Assembly: GCF_029892565.1 (NCBI RefSeq)
Contig: NZ_JARXVH010000005.1
Span: 310,001 to 374,000 of the forward strand
From: Streptomyces pseudovenezuelae
Lineage (GTDB): Bacteria > Actinomycetota > Actinomycetes > Streptomycetales > Streptomycetaceae
Direction: 5' to 3'
DNA: 64,000 bases
Each line of letters starts with the position of its first letter. Position 1 is the stretch's first letter. Positions 48,376 through 57,500 of this stretch are shown here, piece after piece. The notes beneath the pieces were generated by a model. That model ran no database searches and was not told the DNA's origin. It saw nothing but the letters and a program-made list of their open reading frames with translations. Made by a program: the position numbers and the translations under genes.

Positions 48376-49334
48376 TGCGCTTCCTGCTCGACACGGAACA
48401 GCGCGCGTTCGCGACCTCCCTGGACGCGATGCTGACGTCCGCGGACACCCCGTCGGCGATCCGGTCCTGGAGCGCCGGCGACCACACACGCGGCTTCGAC
48501 CTGTGGGGCCGTATCGCCGGGGCGGGAGTGTTCGCGCTGGCGATACCGGAGGCGTACGAGGGTCTGGGGCCCCGTCCTGTCGAACTGGCCGTCGCCTTCG
48601 TCGAGTTGGGCCGGCACGCGGTGCCGGGGCCGCTGGTGGAGACGGTGACGGCGGCGGCCCTGCTGACCGAACCGGGCCCGGCGAAGCGGTATCTGCCGGC
48701 GCTGGCCTCGGGCGAGACCGTGGCCACCCTCGCCACCGCGGGCGGCTACGCGCTGGACGGGGACGCGGCGAGCGCGTTGTTCACCCTGACCGACGGCGAA
48801 CTGCGGCTCGCCCCCGGCCACGGCCCCGTACGCGCCTCGCTCGACCCCGCGCGGCGGCTGACGCTCCCGGCCACCGGCGGTGAACTCCTGCGCGCCGAGG
48901 CGCACTTCGGCGAGGCCCTCACCTGGGCCCGGCTCGCCACCGCCGCCCAGGCCCTCGGCGTCGGGCTCGCCCTGCTCGACCGGACCGTCGCCTACGTCAA
49001 GCAGCGCCTGCAGTTCGGCGTCCTCATCGGGTCGTTCCAGGCCGTCAAGCATCAACTGGCCGACGCCAAGATCGCGTTGGAGTTCGCGCGCCCCCTGCTG
49101 TTCGGCGCCGCGCTCACCCTGGACCCGGCCGACGTGGCAGCCGCCAAGGTCGCCGCCTGCGAGGCCGCGTACACGACCGCCCGTACGGCACTCCAACTGC
49201 ACGGCGCGATCGGCTACACCGCGGAGTACGACCTCTCCCTCTGGCTGACCAAGGCCCGCGCCCTGCGCACCGCGTGGGGCGGCCCCGCCGAGTGCCGGGA
49301 GACGGTGCTCAGCGGTGGCGGTCGCCGCTGGTGA
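48375..49334 (+). CDS. Acyl-CoA dehydrogenase, short subunit
   Basis: 319 residues, shorter than a standard acyl-CoA dehydrogenase. The C-terminal helical domain is clear (RLQFGVLIGSFQAVKHQLADAKIALE; LHGAIGYTAEYDLSLWLTKARAL), but the middle-domain WSEP-type signature is missing. Mycobacterial steroid dehydrogenases often act as alpha2beta2 pairs in which one subunit lacks part of the active site; translational coupling (TGATG) to the previous gene fits that. It could match FadE32/FadE33-type subunits; exact substrate unknown. The gene ends 6 bp from the stop of the convergent cytochrome b gene. Confidence 0.8.
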   Translation: MRFLLDTEQRAFATSLDAMLTSADTPSAIRSWSAGDHTRGFDLWGRIAGAGVFALAIPEAYEGLGPRPVELAVAFVELGRHAVPGPLVETVTAAALLTEPGPAKRYLPALASGETVATLATAGGYALDGDAASALFTLTDGELRLAPGHGPVRASLDPARRLTLPATGGELLRAEAHFGEALTWARLATAAQALGVGLALLDRTVAYVKQRLQFGVLIGSFQAVKHQLADAKIALEFARPLLFGAALTLDPADVAAAKVAACEAAYTTARTALQLHGAIGYTAEYDLSLWLTKARALRTAWGGPAECRETVLSGGGRRW

Positions 49335-49340
49335 ACGGCC

Positions 49341-50999
49341 TCAGTGGTGATGGTCGCCGCTGGTGAGCTCCTTGTACTCCTCCGGCGTCGGCTTCGGGAT
49401 CCGTGACTCGGGTCCGAACATCGCCCGGGCCAGCTGGGCGCGGACCCGCTGGGAGAGCGTGACCTGTCGGCGTACACCGTTGGCGTCGACGAGCGGGCCG
49501 ATCTCGTAGGCCGGGTCCTGCTCGTGCTGGGTGAGGGTGTGCAGCTGATCCTGCGGGAGTTGCTCGTGCACCTCGACGAACTCCCCGTGCGGCAGCCGCC
49601 GGATGACACCGGTCTCCCGGCCGTGCAGCACCTTGTCCCGGTCCCGGCGCTGCAGGCCCATGCAGAACCGTTTGGTGATCAGGAAGGCCAGCACCGGCAC
49701 CACGAAGAAGCCGATCCGCACGAACCAGGTGATCGCGTTGATGGACAGGTGCAGATGCGTGGCCACGACGTCGTTGCCGCCGCCGATCAGCAGCACCCCG
49801 TACAGGCTGAGCCAGGCCACGCCGAGCGCGGTGCGCACGGGCGCGTTGCGCGGCCGGTCCAGGATGTGGTGCTCGCGCTTGTCGCCGGTGATCCACGCCT
49901 CGACGAACGGGTAGATGCCGAGGGCGAGCAGGATCAGCGGGAAGAGCGAGAAGGGGATCAGGACGCCCGGAATCAGGGTGTGGCCCCAGATGTTGATCTC
50001 CCAGCCCGGCATCACCCGGATCAGCCCCTCGGAGAAGCCGAGGTACCAGTCGGGCTGTGCGCCGGTGGTCACCAGGTCGGGCCGGTACGGTCCGAAGGCC
50101 CACACCGGGTTGATGCTGGCGATGCCGCCCATGATCGTCAGGACGCCGAAGACGAGGAAGAAGAAGCCACCCGCCTTCGCCATGTAGACGGGCAGGAAGG
50201 GCATGCCGACGACCGACTTCTGGTCACGGCCGGGCCCCGGGTACTGGGTGTGCTTGTGGTAGAAGACCAGGATCAGATGGGCCACCACCAGGCCCAGCAT
50301 GATCCCGGGCAGCAGCAGCACGTGGATCGGGAAGAACCGCGAGATGATGTCGTGCCCCGGGAACTCGCCGCCGAACAGGAACATCGACAGATACGTGCCG
50401 ACGATCGGGATCGACAGGATCGCGCCGTCGGCGAAGCGGACACCGGTGCCGGAGAGCAGGTCGTCCGGGAGCGAGTAGCCGGTCAGGCCGGTGATGATGC
50501 CGAGCATCAACAGGGTCCAGCCGAATATCCAGTTGACCTCGCGCGGCTTGCGGTAGGCGCCGGTGAAGAACACCCGCATCATGTGGATGAGCATGCCGGC
50601 GATGAAGACCACGGCCGCCCAGTGGTGGATCTGCCGGATCAGCAGCCCGCCGCGCACGTCGAAGCTGATGTCGAGCGAGGACTCGTAGGCCCGGGTCATG
50701 ACGACACCGTTGAGCGGCTCGTACGAGCCGTGGTAGACGACCTCGACGCCGCTGGGCTCGAAGAACAGCGTGAGGTAGATGCCCGTCAGGATCAGGATGA
50801 TGAAGCTGTAGAGGCAGATCTCGCCGAGCATGAAGGACCAGTGGTCCGGGAAGACCTTGCGCATGTTGGCCTTGGCGAGGCCGTAGAGCCCGAGCCGTCC
50901 GTCGGCCCAGTCGGCGAGCTTCTCGCCCTTCCCGGCCGAGCTTCGGCGGGCCGAACCACCCGTCCCCGCAGCCCCGTTGACCGATCGTGCCCCGTCCAT
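49341..50999 (-). CDS. bc1-type cytochrome b (QcrB paralogue), stand-alone
   Basis: 552 residues. An actinobacterial QcrB-like polypeptide with the cytochrome b N domain (heme ligands in IRQIHHWAAVVFIAGMLIHMM and FFPIHVLLLPGIMLGLVVAHLI), the C domain (DWYLGFSEGLIRVMPGWEINIWGH) and about eight transmembrane helices, then a polar C-terminal tail of about 120 residues. QcrB carries quinol oxidation in complex III. Here no Rieske (qcrA), cytochrome c (qcrC) or oxidase genes adjoin, so it is a paralogue or partner of a remote complex. GGGGAGG lies 7 nt before the chosen ATG. Confidence 0.9.
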   Translation of the reverse strand: MDGARSVNGAAGTGGSARRSSAGKGEKLADWADGRLGLYGLAKANMRKVFPDHWSFMLGEICLYSFIILILTGIYLTLFFEPSGVEVVYHGSYEPLNGVVMTRAYESSLDISFDVRGGLLIRQIHHWAAVVFIAGMLIHMMRVFFTGAYRKPREVNWIFGWTLLMLGIITGLTGYSLPDDLLSGTGVRFADGAILSIPIVGTYLSMFLFGGEFPGHDIISRFFPIHVLLLPGIMLGLVVAHLILVFYHKHTQYPGPGRDQKSVVGMPFLPVYMAKAGGFFFLVFGVLTIMGGIASINPVWAFGPYRPDLVTTGAQPDWYLGFSEGLIRVMPGWEINIWGHTLIPGVLIPFSLFPLILLALGIYPFVEAWITGDKREHHILDRPRNAPVRTALGVAWLSLYGVLLIGGGNDVVATHLHLSINAITWFVRIGFFVVPVLAFLITKRFCMGLQRRDRDKVLHGRETGVIRRLPHGEFVEVHEQLPQDQLHTLTQHEQDPAYEIGPLVDANGVRRQVTLSQRVRAQLARAMFGPESRIPKPTPEEYKELTSGDHHH

Positions 51000-51182
51000 G
51001 CAACAGCCTCCCCGTCGGATCAACATCAGGGTGGCACGAGGGCCGGACTTAGCCAACGGTGCGTGCAGCCTCTCCGCCCGGCCGACCCGTTTTCCTGATC
51101 ACCCCCGGCGTTCGCTATTTTGTTCGCCGCCGCCCCCACCGGCTCACCCTTCCGCCCCACCCCTGTCCGAGGAGAGCCGGCC

Positions 51183-52094
51183 GTGGATTCCGAGTCCGCC
51201 GTCACCACCTGCTATCGCCATCCCAAGGTGGAGTCCCACGTCCGGTGCACCCGCTGCGAGCGGTACATCTGCCCCGACTGCATGCGGGATGCCGCCGTCG
51301 GCCACCAGTGCGTGGAGTGCGTACGAGAAGGCGCGCGGTCGGTGCGGCAGGCCCGGACGGCGTTCGGCGGGCGGATCTCGACGGTGCCGCTGGTGACGTA
51401 CATCCTGATCGGGCTCAATGTGCTCGCCTACGTGGCCGAGGTGGCGCGGCCCGCGGTCGTGGACCGGTTCGAGATGCTGGGGCGTGGTCTGGTCGGGCCC
51501 GACGGCGGCCACTACGTGTGGCAGGCGGCGTACCCCGCCGCCTTCCACGCCGAGGGTGTCGTCGACGGCGAGTGGTACCGGCTGCTCACCAGCGCGTTCC
51601 TCCATCTCCCGCCCACCGGTGGGTCGTTCGGGATCCTGCACATCGTGATGAACATGGTGTCGCTGTGGAACATCGGGCGGGTCGTCGAGGCCCAGCTCGG
51701 CCGGGTCCGCTACCTCGCCCTCTATCTCCTGTCCGCGCTCGGCGGCTCGGTCCTGGTACTGCTGATCGCCCCCGACACCCCCACCCTCGGCGCGTCCGGC
51801 GCGATCTTCGGGCTCGGCGCCGCCTACTACGTCATGGCCCGCCGTCTGGGCGCCGACATGGCGACCGTCAACCGCTTCATGGCCGGCCTGCTGCTGTGGC
51901 TGGTGATCTCCGCGGGCCTCACCTCCTGGCAGGGCCACCTCGGCGGTCTGCTGGCCGGCAGCCTGGTGACGGTCGCCTACGCGTACGCCCCGCGCGACCG
52001 GCGCCGCCCCTTCGTCCAGGCCGGCGCCTGCGTGACGCTGCTCGCGCTGCTGGTCGTCCTGGCGCTGGCGAGGGTCGCGGAACTGAACGTGTGA
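51183..52094 (+). CDS. Rhomboid family intramembrane serine protease with N-terminal zinc finger
   Basis: 303 residues. An N-terminal Cys/His-rich domain (CYRHPKVESHVRCTRCERYICPDCM...HQCVEC) resembles B-box-type zinc fingers seen on actinobacterial rhomboids. It is followed by six or seven hydrophobic segments with the catalytic Ser in TLGASGAIFGLG and His in WQGHLGGLLAG, plus the conserved HIVMNMVSLW. It cleaves transmembrane substrates within the membrane; targets are unknown. GTG start with GAGGAG upstream, giving VDSESAV. It is divergent from the cytochrome b gene. Confidence 0.9.
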   Translation: MDSESAVTTCYRHPKVESHVRCTRCERYICPDCMRDAAVGHQCVECVREGARSVRQARTAFGGRISTVPLVTYILIGLNVLAYVAEVARPAVVDRFEMLGRGLVGPDGGHYVWQAAYPAAFHAEGVVDGEWYRLLTSAFLHLPPTGGSFGILHIVMNMVSLWNIGRVVEAQLGRVRYLALYLLSALGGSVLVLLIAPDTPTLGASGAIFGLGAAYYVMARRLGADMATVNRFMAGLLLWLVISAGLTSWQGHLGGLLAGSLVTVAYAYAPRDRRRPFVQAGACVTLLALLVVLALARVAELNV

Positions 52095-52141
52095 GCGACC
52101 CGCGCGCGGGTCGCGACCGGCCCTGACCTAGTCTGTACGTC

Positions 52142-53008
52142 ATGAGACGTGCCGGTTTCCTCCTGTTCGCGGCGATCCCCGTCGCCCTCGCGGTGGGGGT
52201 CTACTTCCTGCCCGCGGACGCGCCCGCCGCCTCCCACGACACGTCGAAGACCCCGTCCGCCACCACCTCGCGGGACGACAAGGCGATCGCCGATCTGCCG
52301 CCAGGACTCGCCGCGCCCGCGAAGAAGGAGCTGGCCCAGAAGCTGGTGGCGAGCGCGGAGAACTCGACCCTCGACTGGCGCAGCGCCTACGCGTACATCG
52401 AGGACATCGGCGACGGCCAGGGCTACACGGCCGGCCTCGTCGGCTTCTGCAGTGGCACCCACGACCTGCTCACCCTGGTCCAGCACTACACGAAGGCCCA
52501 CCCGGACAACGGACTTGCCGCCTACCTCCCCGCCCTGCGCAAGGTCGACGGCACGGACTCGCACGAGGGCCTGGGCCCCGGCTTCACCGCCGCCTGGAAG
52601 GCCGAGGCGAAGCTGCCCGCGTTCCAGGCGGCCCAGGACGAGGAGCGCGACCGCGTCTACTTCGACCCGGCGGTCCGCCAGGCCAAGCTCGACGGCCTGG
52701 GCACCCTGGGCCAGTTCATCTACTACGACGCCATGGTCTTCCACGGCCCCGGCAACGACGCGACCAGCTTCCACGGCCTGCGCGAGCGCGCGATGCGGGA
52801 GGCGGACACCCCCGCCCAGGGCGGCTCGGAGAAGGCGTACCTGGACGTCTTCCTGGACATCCGCCGTGCGGCCATGAAGACCAAGCGCCCCGACCTCGAC
52901 ACCTCCCGCGTCGACACGGCCCAACGGCGGTTCCTGTACGACGGGAACCTGGACCTGAAGACCCCGCTGACGTGGCAGGTGTACGGGGAGACGTACAAGG
53001 TGCCCTAG
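52142..53008 (+). CDS. GH46 chitosanase
   Basis: 288 residues. An N-terminal hydrophobic segment (AGFLLFAAIPVALAVGVYFLPA) acts as signal peptide or anchor, then a Ser/Thr-rich linker and the GH46 domain. The general acid Glu is in AYAYIEDIGDGQGYTAG and the second acidic residue lies in the loop that follows. FCSGTHDLL, RDRVYFDPAVRQAK and LGQFIYYDAMVFHGPG are family segments. It cleaves chitosan outside the cell. No Shine-Dalgarno sequence precedes the ATG; TAGTCT 8 nt upstream could be a -10 box for a leaderless message (inference). It is convergent with gltD. Confidence 0.9.
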   Translation: MRRAGFLLFAAIPVALAVGVYFLPADAPAASHDTSKTPSATTSRDDKAIADLPPGLAAPAKKELAQKLVASAENSTLDWRSAYAYIEDIGDGQGYTAGLVGFCSGTHDLLTLVQHYTKAHPDNGLAAYLPALRKVDGTDSHEGLGPGFTAAWKAEAKLPAFQAAQDEERDRVYFDPAVRQAKLDGLGTLGQFIYYDAMVFHGPGNDATSFHGLRERAMREADTPAQGGSEKAYLDVFLDIRRAAMKTKRPDLDTSRVDTAQRRFLYDGNLDLKTPLTWQVYGETYKVP

Positions 53009-53097
53009 CGGGCGCCGAGTTGGACCTGCGGTGGACATGCGGCGGCGCCTGCCCTTGTGTCCGGTCGGGGACATGTCGGGCAGACGCCGTCAGTCTT

Positions 53098-53115
53098 CCG
53101 TACGCCTTTGTACGG
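53098..53115. terminator. Weak inverted repeat between chitosanase and gltD
   Basis: CCGTAC (53098-53103) and GTACGG (53110-53115) form a 6-bp stem with a 6-nt loop in the 124-bp gap between convergent genes, the only hairpin I noticed there. Confidence 0.35.
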
Positions 53116-53132
53116 ACGTCTTTGGTGAACCG

Positions 53133-54596
53133 TCAGACCATCAGGGCGCGGTCCGTCGGGCGGATCGGGGCCGGCAGGTCGCTGGCGCCGGCCAGGAAGC
53201 GGTCGCAGCCGCGGGCGGCCGAGCGGCCCTCGGCGATCGCCCACACGATGAGCGACTGGCCGCGGCCGGCGTCACCGGCGACGAAGACGCCCGGGACGTT
53301 GGTCTGGAATTCGGCGTCGCGGGCGATGTTGCCGCGCTCGTCGAGGTCCAGGCCGAACTGGTCGACCAGGCCGTTGTCCCGGTCGGTGCCGGTGAAGCCC
53401 ATGGCGAGGGTGACCAGTTGGGCCGGGATCTTGCGCTCGCTGCCCGGCTTCGGGGTCAGTCGGCCCTCGATGAACTCGACCTCGGTGAGGTGCAGCCACT
53501 GGACGTTGCCGTCCTCGTCGCCCTCGAAGTGGGTGGTCGAGACGGAGTAGACCCGCTCGCCGCCCTCCTCGTGCGCGGACGTCACCTTGTAGAGCATCGG
53601 GAAGGTCGGCCACGGCTGGGAGACCGTGTTCCGCTCGTCGCCAGGGCGGGGCATGATCTCCAACTGCGTGACGGAGGCGGCGCCCTGACGGTGGGCGGTG
53701 CCCACGCAGTCGGCGCCGGTGTCGCCGCCGCCGATGACCACGACGTGCTTGCCCTCGGCCGAGATCGGGGAGGTGACGTAGTCGCCCTCCTGGACCTTGT
53801 TCGACAGCGGCAGGTACTCCATCGCCTGGTAGACGCCGGTCAACTCCCGCCCCGGGACGGGGAGATCACGCGCGGTGGTGGAACCGGCGGCGATCACGAC
53901 GGCGTCGTAGCGCTTCTTCAGGTCGGTCGCCTTGAGGTCGACGCCGATCTCGATGCCGGTACGGAAGCGGGTGCCCTCCGCGCGCATCTGCTCGATACGC
54001 CGGTTGATGTGCCGCTTCTCCATCTTGAACTCGGGGATGCCGTACCGGAGAAGACCCCCGATGCGGTCCGCCCGCTCGTAGACGGCGACGGTGTGGCCCG
54101 CCCGCGTGAGCTGCTGGGCGGCGGCGAGGCCGGCCGGGCCCGAGCCGATCACGGCTACGGTCTTGCCGGACAGCCGCTCGGGGATCTGCGGGGCGACGTC
54201 ACCGGTCTCCCACGCCTTGTCGATGATCGAGACCTCGACGTTCTTGATGGTGACGGCCGGCTGGTTGATGCCGAGCACACACGCCGACTCGCACGGAGCC
54301 GGGCACAACCGCCCCGTGAACTCGGGGAAGTTGTTCGTCGCGTGCAGCCGCTCCTGGGCCGCCGACCAGTCCTCGCGGTACGCGTAGTCGTTCCACTCGG
54401 GGATCAGGTTCCCCAGCGGACAGCCGTTGTGGCAGAACGGAATGCCGCAGTCCATGCACCGGCCGGCCTGCTTGCTGATGATCGGCAGCAGCGAGCCGGG
54501 GACGTAGACCTCGTTCCAGTCCTTCAGCCGTACGTCGACGGGACGGGACTTGGCGACCTCGCGCCCGTGGTTCAAAAAGCCCTTCGGGTCAGCCAT
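53133..54596 (-). CDS. gltD: Glutamate synthase (NADPH), small subunit
   Basis: 487 residues. The N-terminal cysteine-rich segment ([22 protein letters not shown]) binds [4Fe-4S] clusters. An FAD-binding motif [13 protein letters not shown] with [13 protein letters not shown] and an NADPH-binding [16 protein letters not shown] follow, and the C-terminal FAD contact is [14 protein letters not shown]. It passes electrons from NADPH to GltB for reductive transfer of the glutamine amide to 2-oxoglutarate. The ATG lies inside the end of gltB (8-bp overlap), so it is translationally coupled. Confidence 0.96.
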   Translation of the reverse strand: MADPKGFLNHGREVAKSRPVDVRLKDWNEVYVPGSLLPIISKQAGRCMDCGIPFCHNGCPLGNLIPEWNDYAYREDWSAAQERLHATNNFPEFTGRLCPAPCESACVLGINQPAVTIKNVEVSIIDKAWETGDVAPQIPERLSGKTVAVIGSGPAGLAAAQQLTRAGHTVAVYERADRIGGLLRYGIPEFKMEKRHINRRIEQMRAEGTRFRTGIEIGVDLKATDLKKRYDAVVIAAGSTTARDLPVPGRELTGVYQAMEYLPLSNKVQEGDYVTSPISAEGKHVVVIGGGDTGADCVGTAHRQGAASVTQLEIMPRPGDERNTVSQPWPTFPMLYKVTSAHEEGGERVYSVSTTHFEGDEDGNVQWLHLTEVEFIEGRLTPKPGSERKIPAQLVTLAMGFTGTDRDNGLVDQFGLDLDERGNIARDAEFQTNVPGVFVAGDAGRGQSLIVWAIAEGRSAARGCDRFLAGASDLPAPIRPTDRALMV

Positions 54597-57500
54597 TGAT
54601 CGCCGCCTCCATCATCTTCTCGGTGATCTCGGACTCGGAGAGTCCCGCCTGCTCGGCGGCGTCCTTGGCGGCGAGCACTGCCTTGTACGTACTGGGGATG
54701 ATCTTGGTGAAGCGCTCGACCGCGGTGTCCCACTCGGCCAGCAGCTTCTCGGCGACCGTCGAGGCGGTCTCCTCCTGGTGGCGGCGCACCACGTCGTGCA
54801 GCCACTGCTTGTCGGCGTCGTCCAGCTCCTGGATCGCGCTCAGGTTGCCGACGTTGACGTTGTCGCGGCGCAGGTCGATCACGTAGGCGATGCCGCCGGA
54901 CATGCCGGCCGCGAAGTTGCGGCCCGTCTCGCCCAGGACCACCGCGTGACCGCCGGTCATGTACTCGCAGCCGTGGTCGCCCACGCCCTCCGAGACCACC
55001 GTGGCACCGGAGTTGCGGACACAGAACCGCTCGCCGGTACGACCGCGCAGGAACAGCTCGCCGCCGGTCGCGCCGTACGCGATGGTGTTGCCCGCGATCG
55101 TCGAGAACTCGGCGAGGTGGTCGGCGCCCCGGTCCGGGCGGACGACGACCCGGCCGCCGGAGAGGCCCTTGCCGACGTAGTCGTTGGCGTCGCCCTCCAG
55201 GCGCAGCGTGACACCGCGCGGCAGGAAGGCGCCGAAGGACTGGCCCGCCGAGCCCGTGAAGGTGATGTCGATGGTGTCCTCGGGCAGTCCCGCCCCGCCG
55301 AACTTCTTCGTCACCTCGTGGCCGAGCATCGTGCCGACCGTGCGGTTGATGTTGCGGATCGCGACCTGCGCGCGCACCGGCTGGGCGTCGGTGGCGCTGG
55401 ACGCGGCCAGGGCGTCGGCGGCGAGCTTGATCAGCTCGTTGTCGAGCGCCTTCTCCAGGCCGTGGTCCTGCGAGATGACCTGGTGCAGCGCCGCGCCCTC
55501 GGGCATCTCGGGCACGTAGAACAGCGGGGCCAGGTCCAGGCCCTGCGCCTTCCAGTGGTTGACGGCGCGCTCGACGTCGAGCGTGCCGGCCTGGCCGACG
55601 GCCTCCTCGATGGTGCGGAAGCCCAGCTCGGCGAGGATCTCGCGGACCTCCTCGGCGATGAACTTGAAGAAGTTCACGATGTACTCGGCCTTGCCCGCGA
55701 ACCGGTCGCGCAGCACCGGGTTCTGGGTGGCGATGCCGACCGGGCAGGTGTCCAGGTGGCAGACGCGCATCATGACGCAGCCGGAGACGACGAGCGGCGC
55801 GGTCGCGAAACCGAACTCCTCGGCGCCCAGCAGCGCGGCGATGACGACGTCACGGCCGGTCTTCAGCTGACCGTCGGTCTGGACGACGATGCGGTCGCGA
55901 AGTCCGTTGAGCAGCAGGGTCTGCTGGGTCTCGGCGAGGCCCAACTCCCAAGGTCCACCGGCGTGCTTGAGGGACGTGAGCGGCGAAGCGCCCGTACCGC
56001 CGTCGTGCCCGGAGATGAGGACGACGTCCGCGTGCGCCTTCGACACACCAGCGGCGACCGTGCCGACACCGACCTCGGAGACCAGCTTGACGTGGATCCG
56101 CGCCTGCGGGTTCGCGTTCTTCAGGTCGTGGATCAGCTGGGCCAGGTCCTCGATGGAGTAGATGTCGTGGTGCGGCGGCGGCGAGATGAGCCCGACACCC
56201 GGCGTCGAGTGACGCGTCTTGGCGACCCACGGGTAGACCTTGTGGCCGGGCAGCTGACCGCCCTCGCCGGGCTTGGCGCCCTGGGCCATCTTGATCTGGA
56301 TGTCGTCCGCGTTGACGAGGTACTCGGAGGTGACGCCGAAGCGGCCGGAGGCGACCTGCTTGATGGCGCTGCGCCGGGCCGGGTCGTACAGCCGGTCCGC
56401 GTCCTCGCCGCCCTCACCGGTGTTGGACTTGCCGCCCAGCTGGTTCATGGCGATGGCGAGGGTCTCGTGCGCCTCGCGCGAGATGGAGCCGTAGGACATG
56501 GCGCCGGTGGAGAAGCGCTTGACGATCTCGGAGACGGGCTCGACCTCGTCGATGGAGATCGGCTCACGGCCGCTCTTGAAACCGAACAGACCGCGCAGCG
56601 TCATCAGGCGCTCGGACTGCTCGTTCACGCGGTCCGTGTACTTCTTGAAGATGTCGTAGCGGTTGGCGCGCGTGGAGTGCTGGAGGCGGAAGACCGTCTC
56701 CGGGTCGAACAGGTGCGGCTCGCCCTCCCGGCGCCACTGGTACTCGCCACCTATGTCGAGCGCGCGGTGCGCGGGCGCGATGCCGGAGGCCGGGTACGCC
56801 TTGGCGTGCCGGGCGGCGACCTCCTTGGCGATGACGTCGATGCCGACGCCGCCGATCTTGGTGGCGGTGCCGCTGAAGTACGTGTCGACGAAGGTCCGGT
56901 CGAGGCCGACGGCCTCGAAGACCTGGGCGCCGCGGTAGGAGGCGACGGTCGAGATGCCCATCTTGGACATGACCTTCAGGACGCCCTTGCCGAGCGCGTA
57001 GATCAGGTTGCGGATGGCCTGCTCGGGCTCGATGCCGGGCAGGAAGGTACCCGCGCGGACCAGGTCCTCGACGGACTCCATCGCCAGGTACGGGTTGACG
57101 GCGGCGGCGCCGAAGCCGATCAGCAGGGCGACGTGGTGGACCTCGCGGACGTCACCGGCCTCGACCAGCAGGCCCACCTGGGTGCGCTGCTTGGTGCGGA
57201 TGAGGTGGTGGTGGACGGCCGCGGTGAGCAGCAGCGACGGGATCGGCGCGTGCTCGGCGTCGGAGTGGCGGTCCGACAGGACGATCAGCCGAGCGCCGTT
57301 GTCGATGGCCGCGTCGGCCTCGGTGCAGATCTCCTCGATGCGCGCGGCGAGGGCGTCGCCGCCGCCGGAGACCCGGTACAGACCGGACAGGGTCGCGGCC
57401 TTGAAGCCGGGCATGTCCCCGTCGGCGTTGACGTGGATGAGCTTGGCCAGCTCGTCGTTGTCGATCACCGGGAAGGGCAGGGTGACGCTGCGACACGAGG

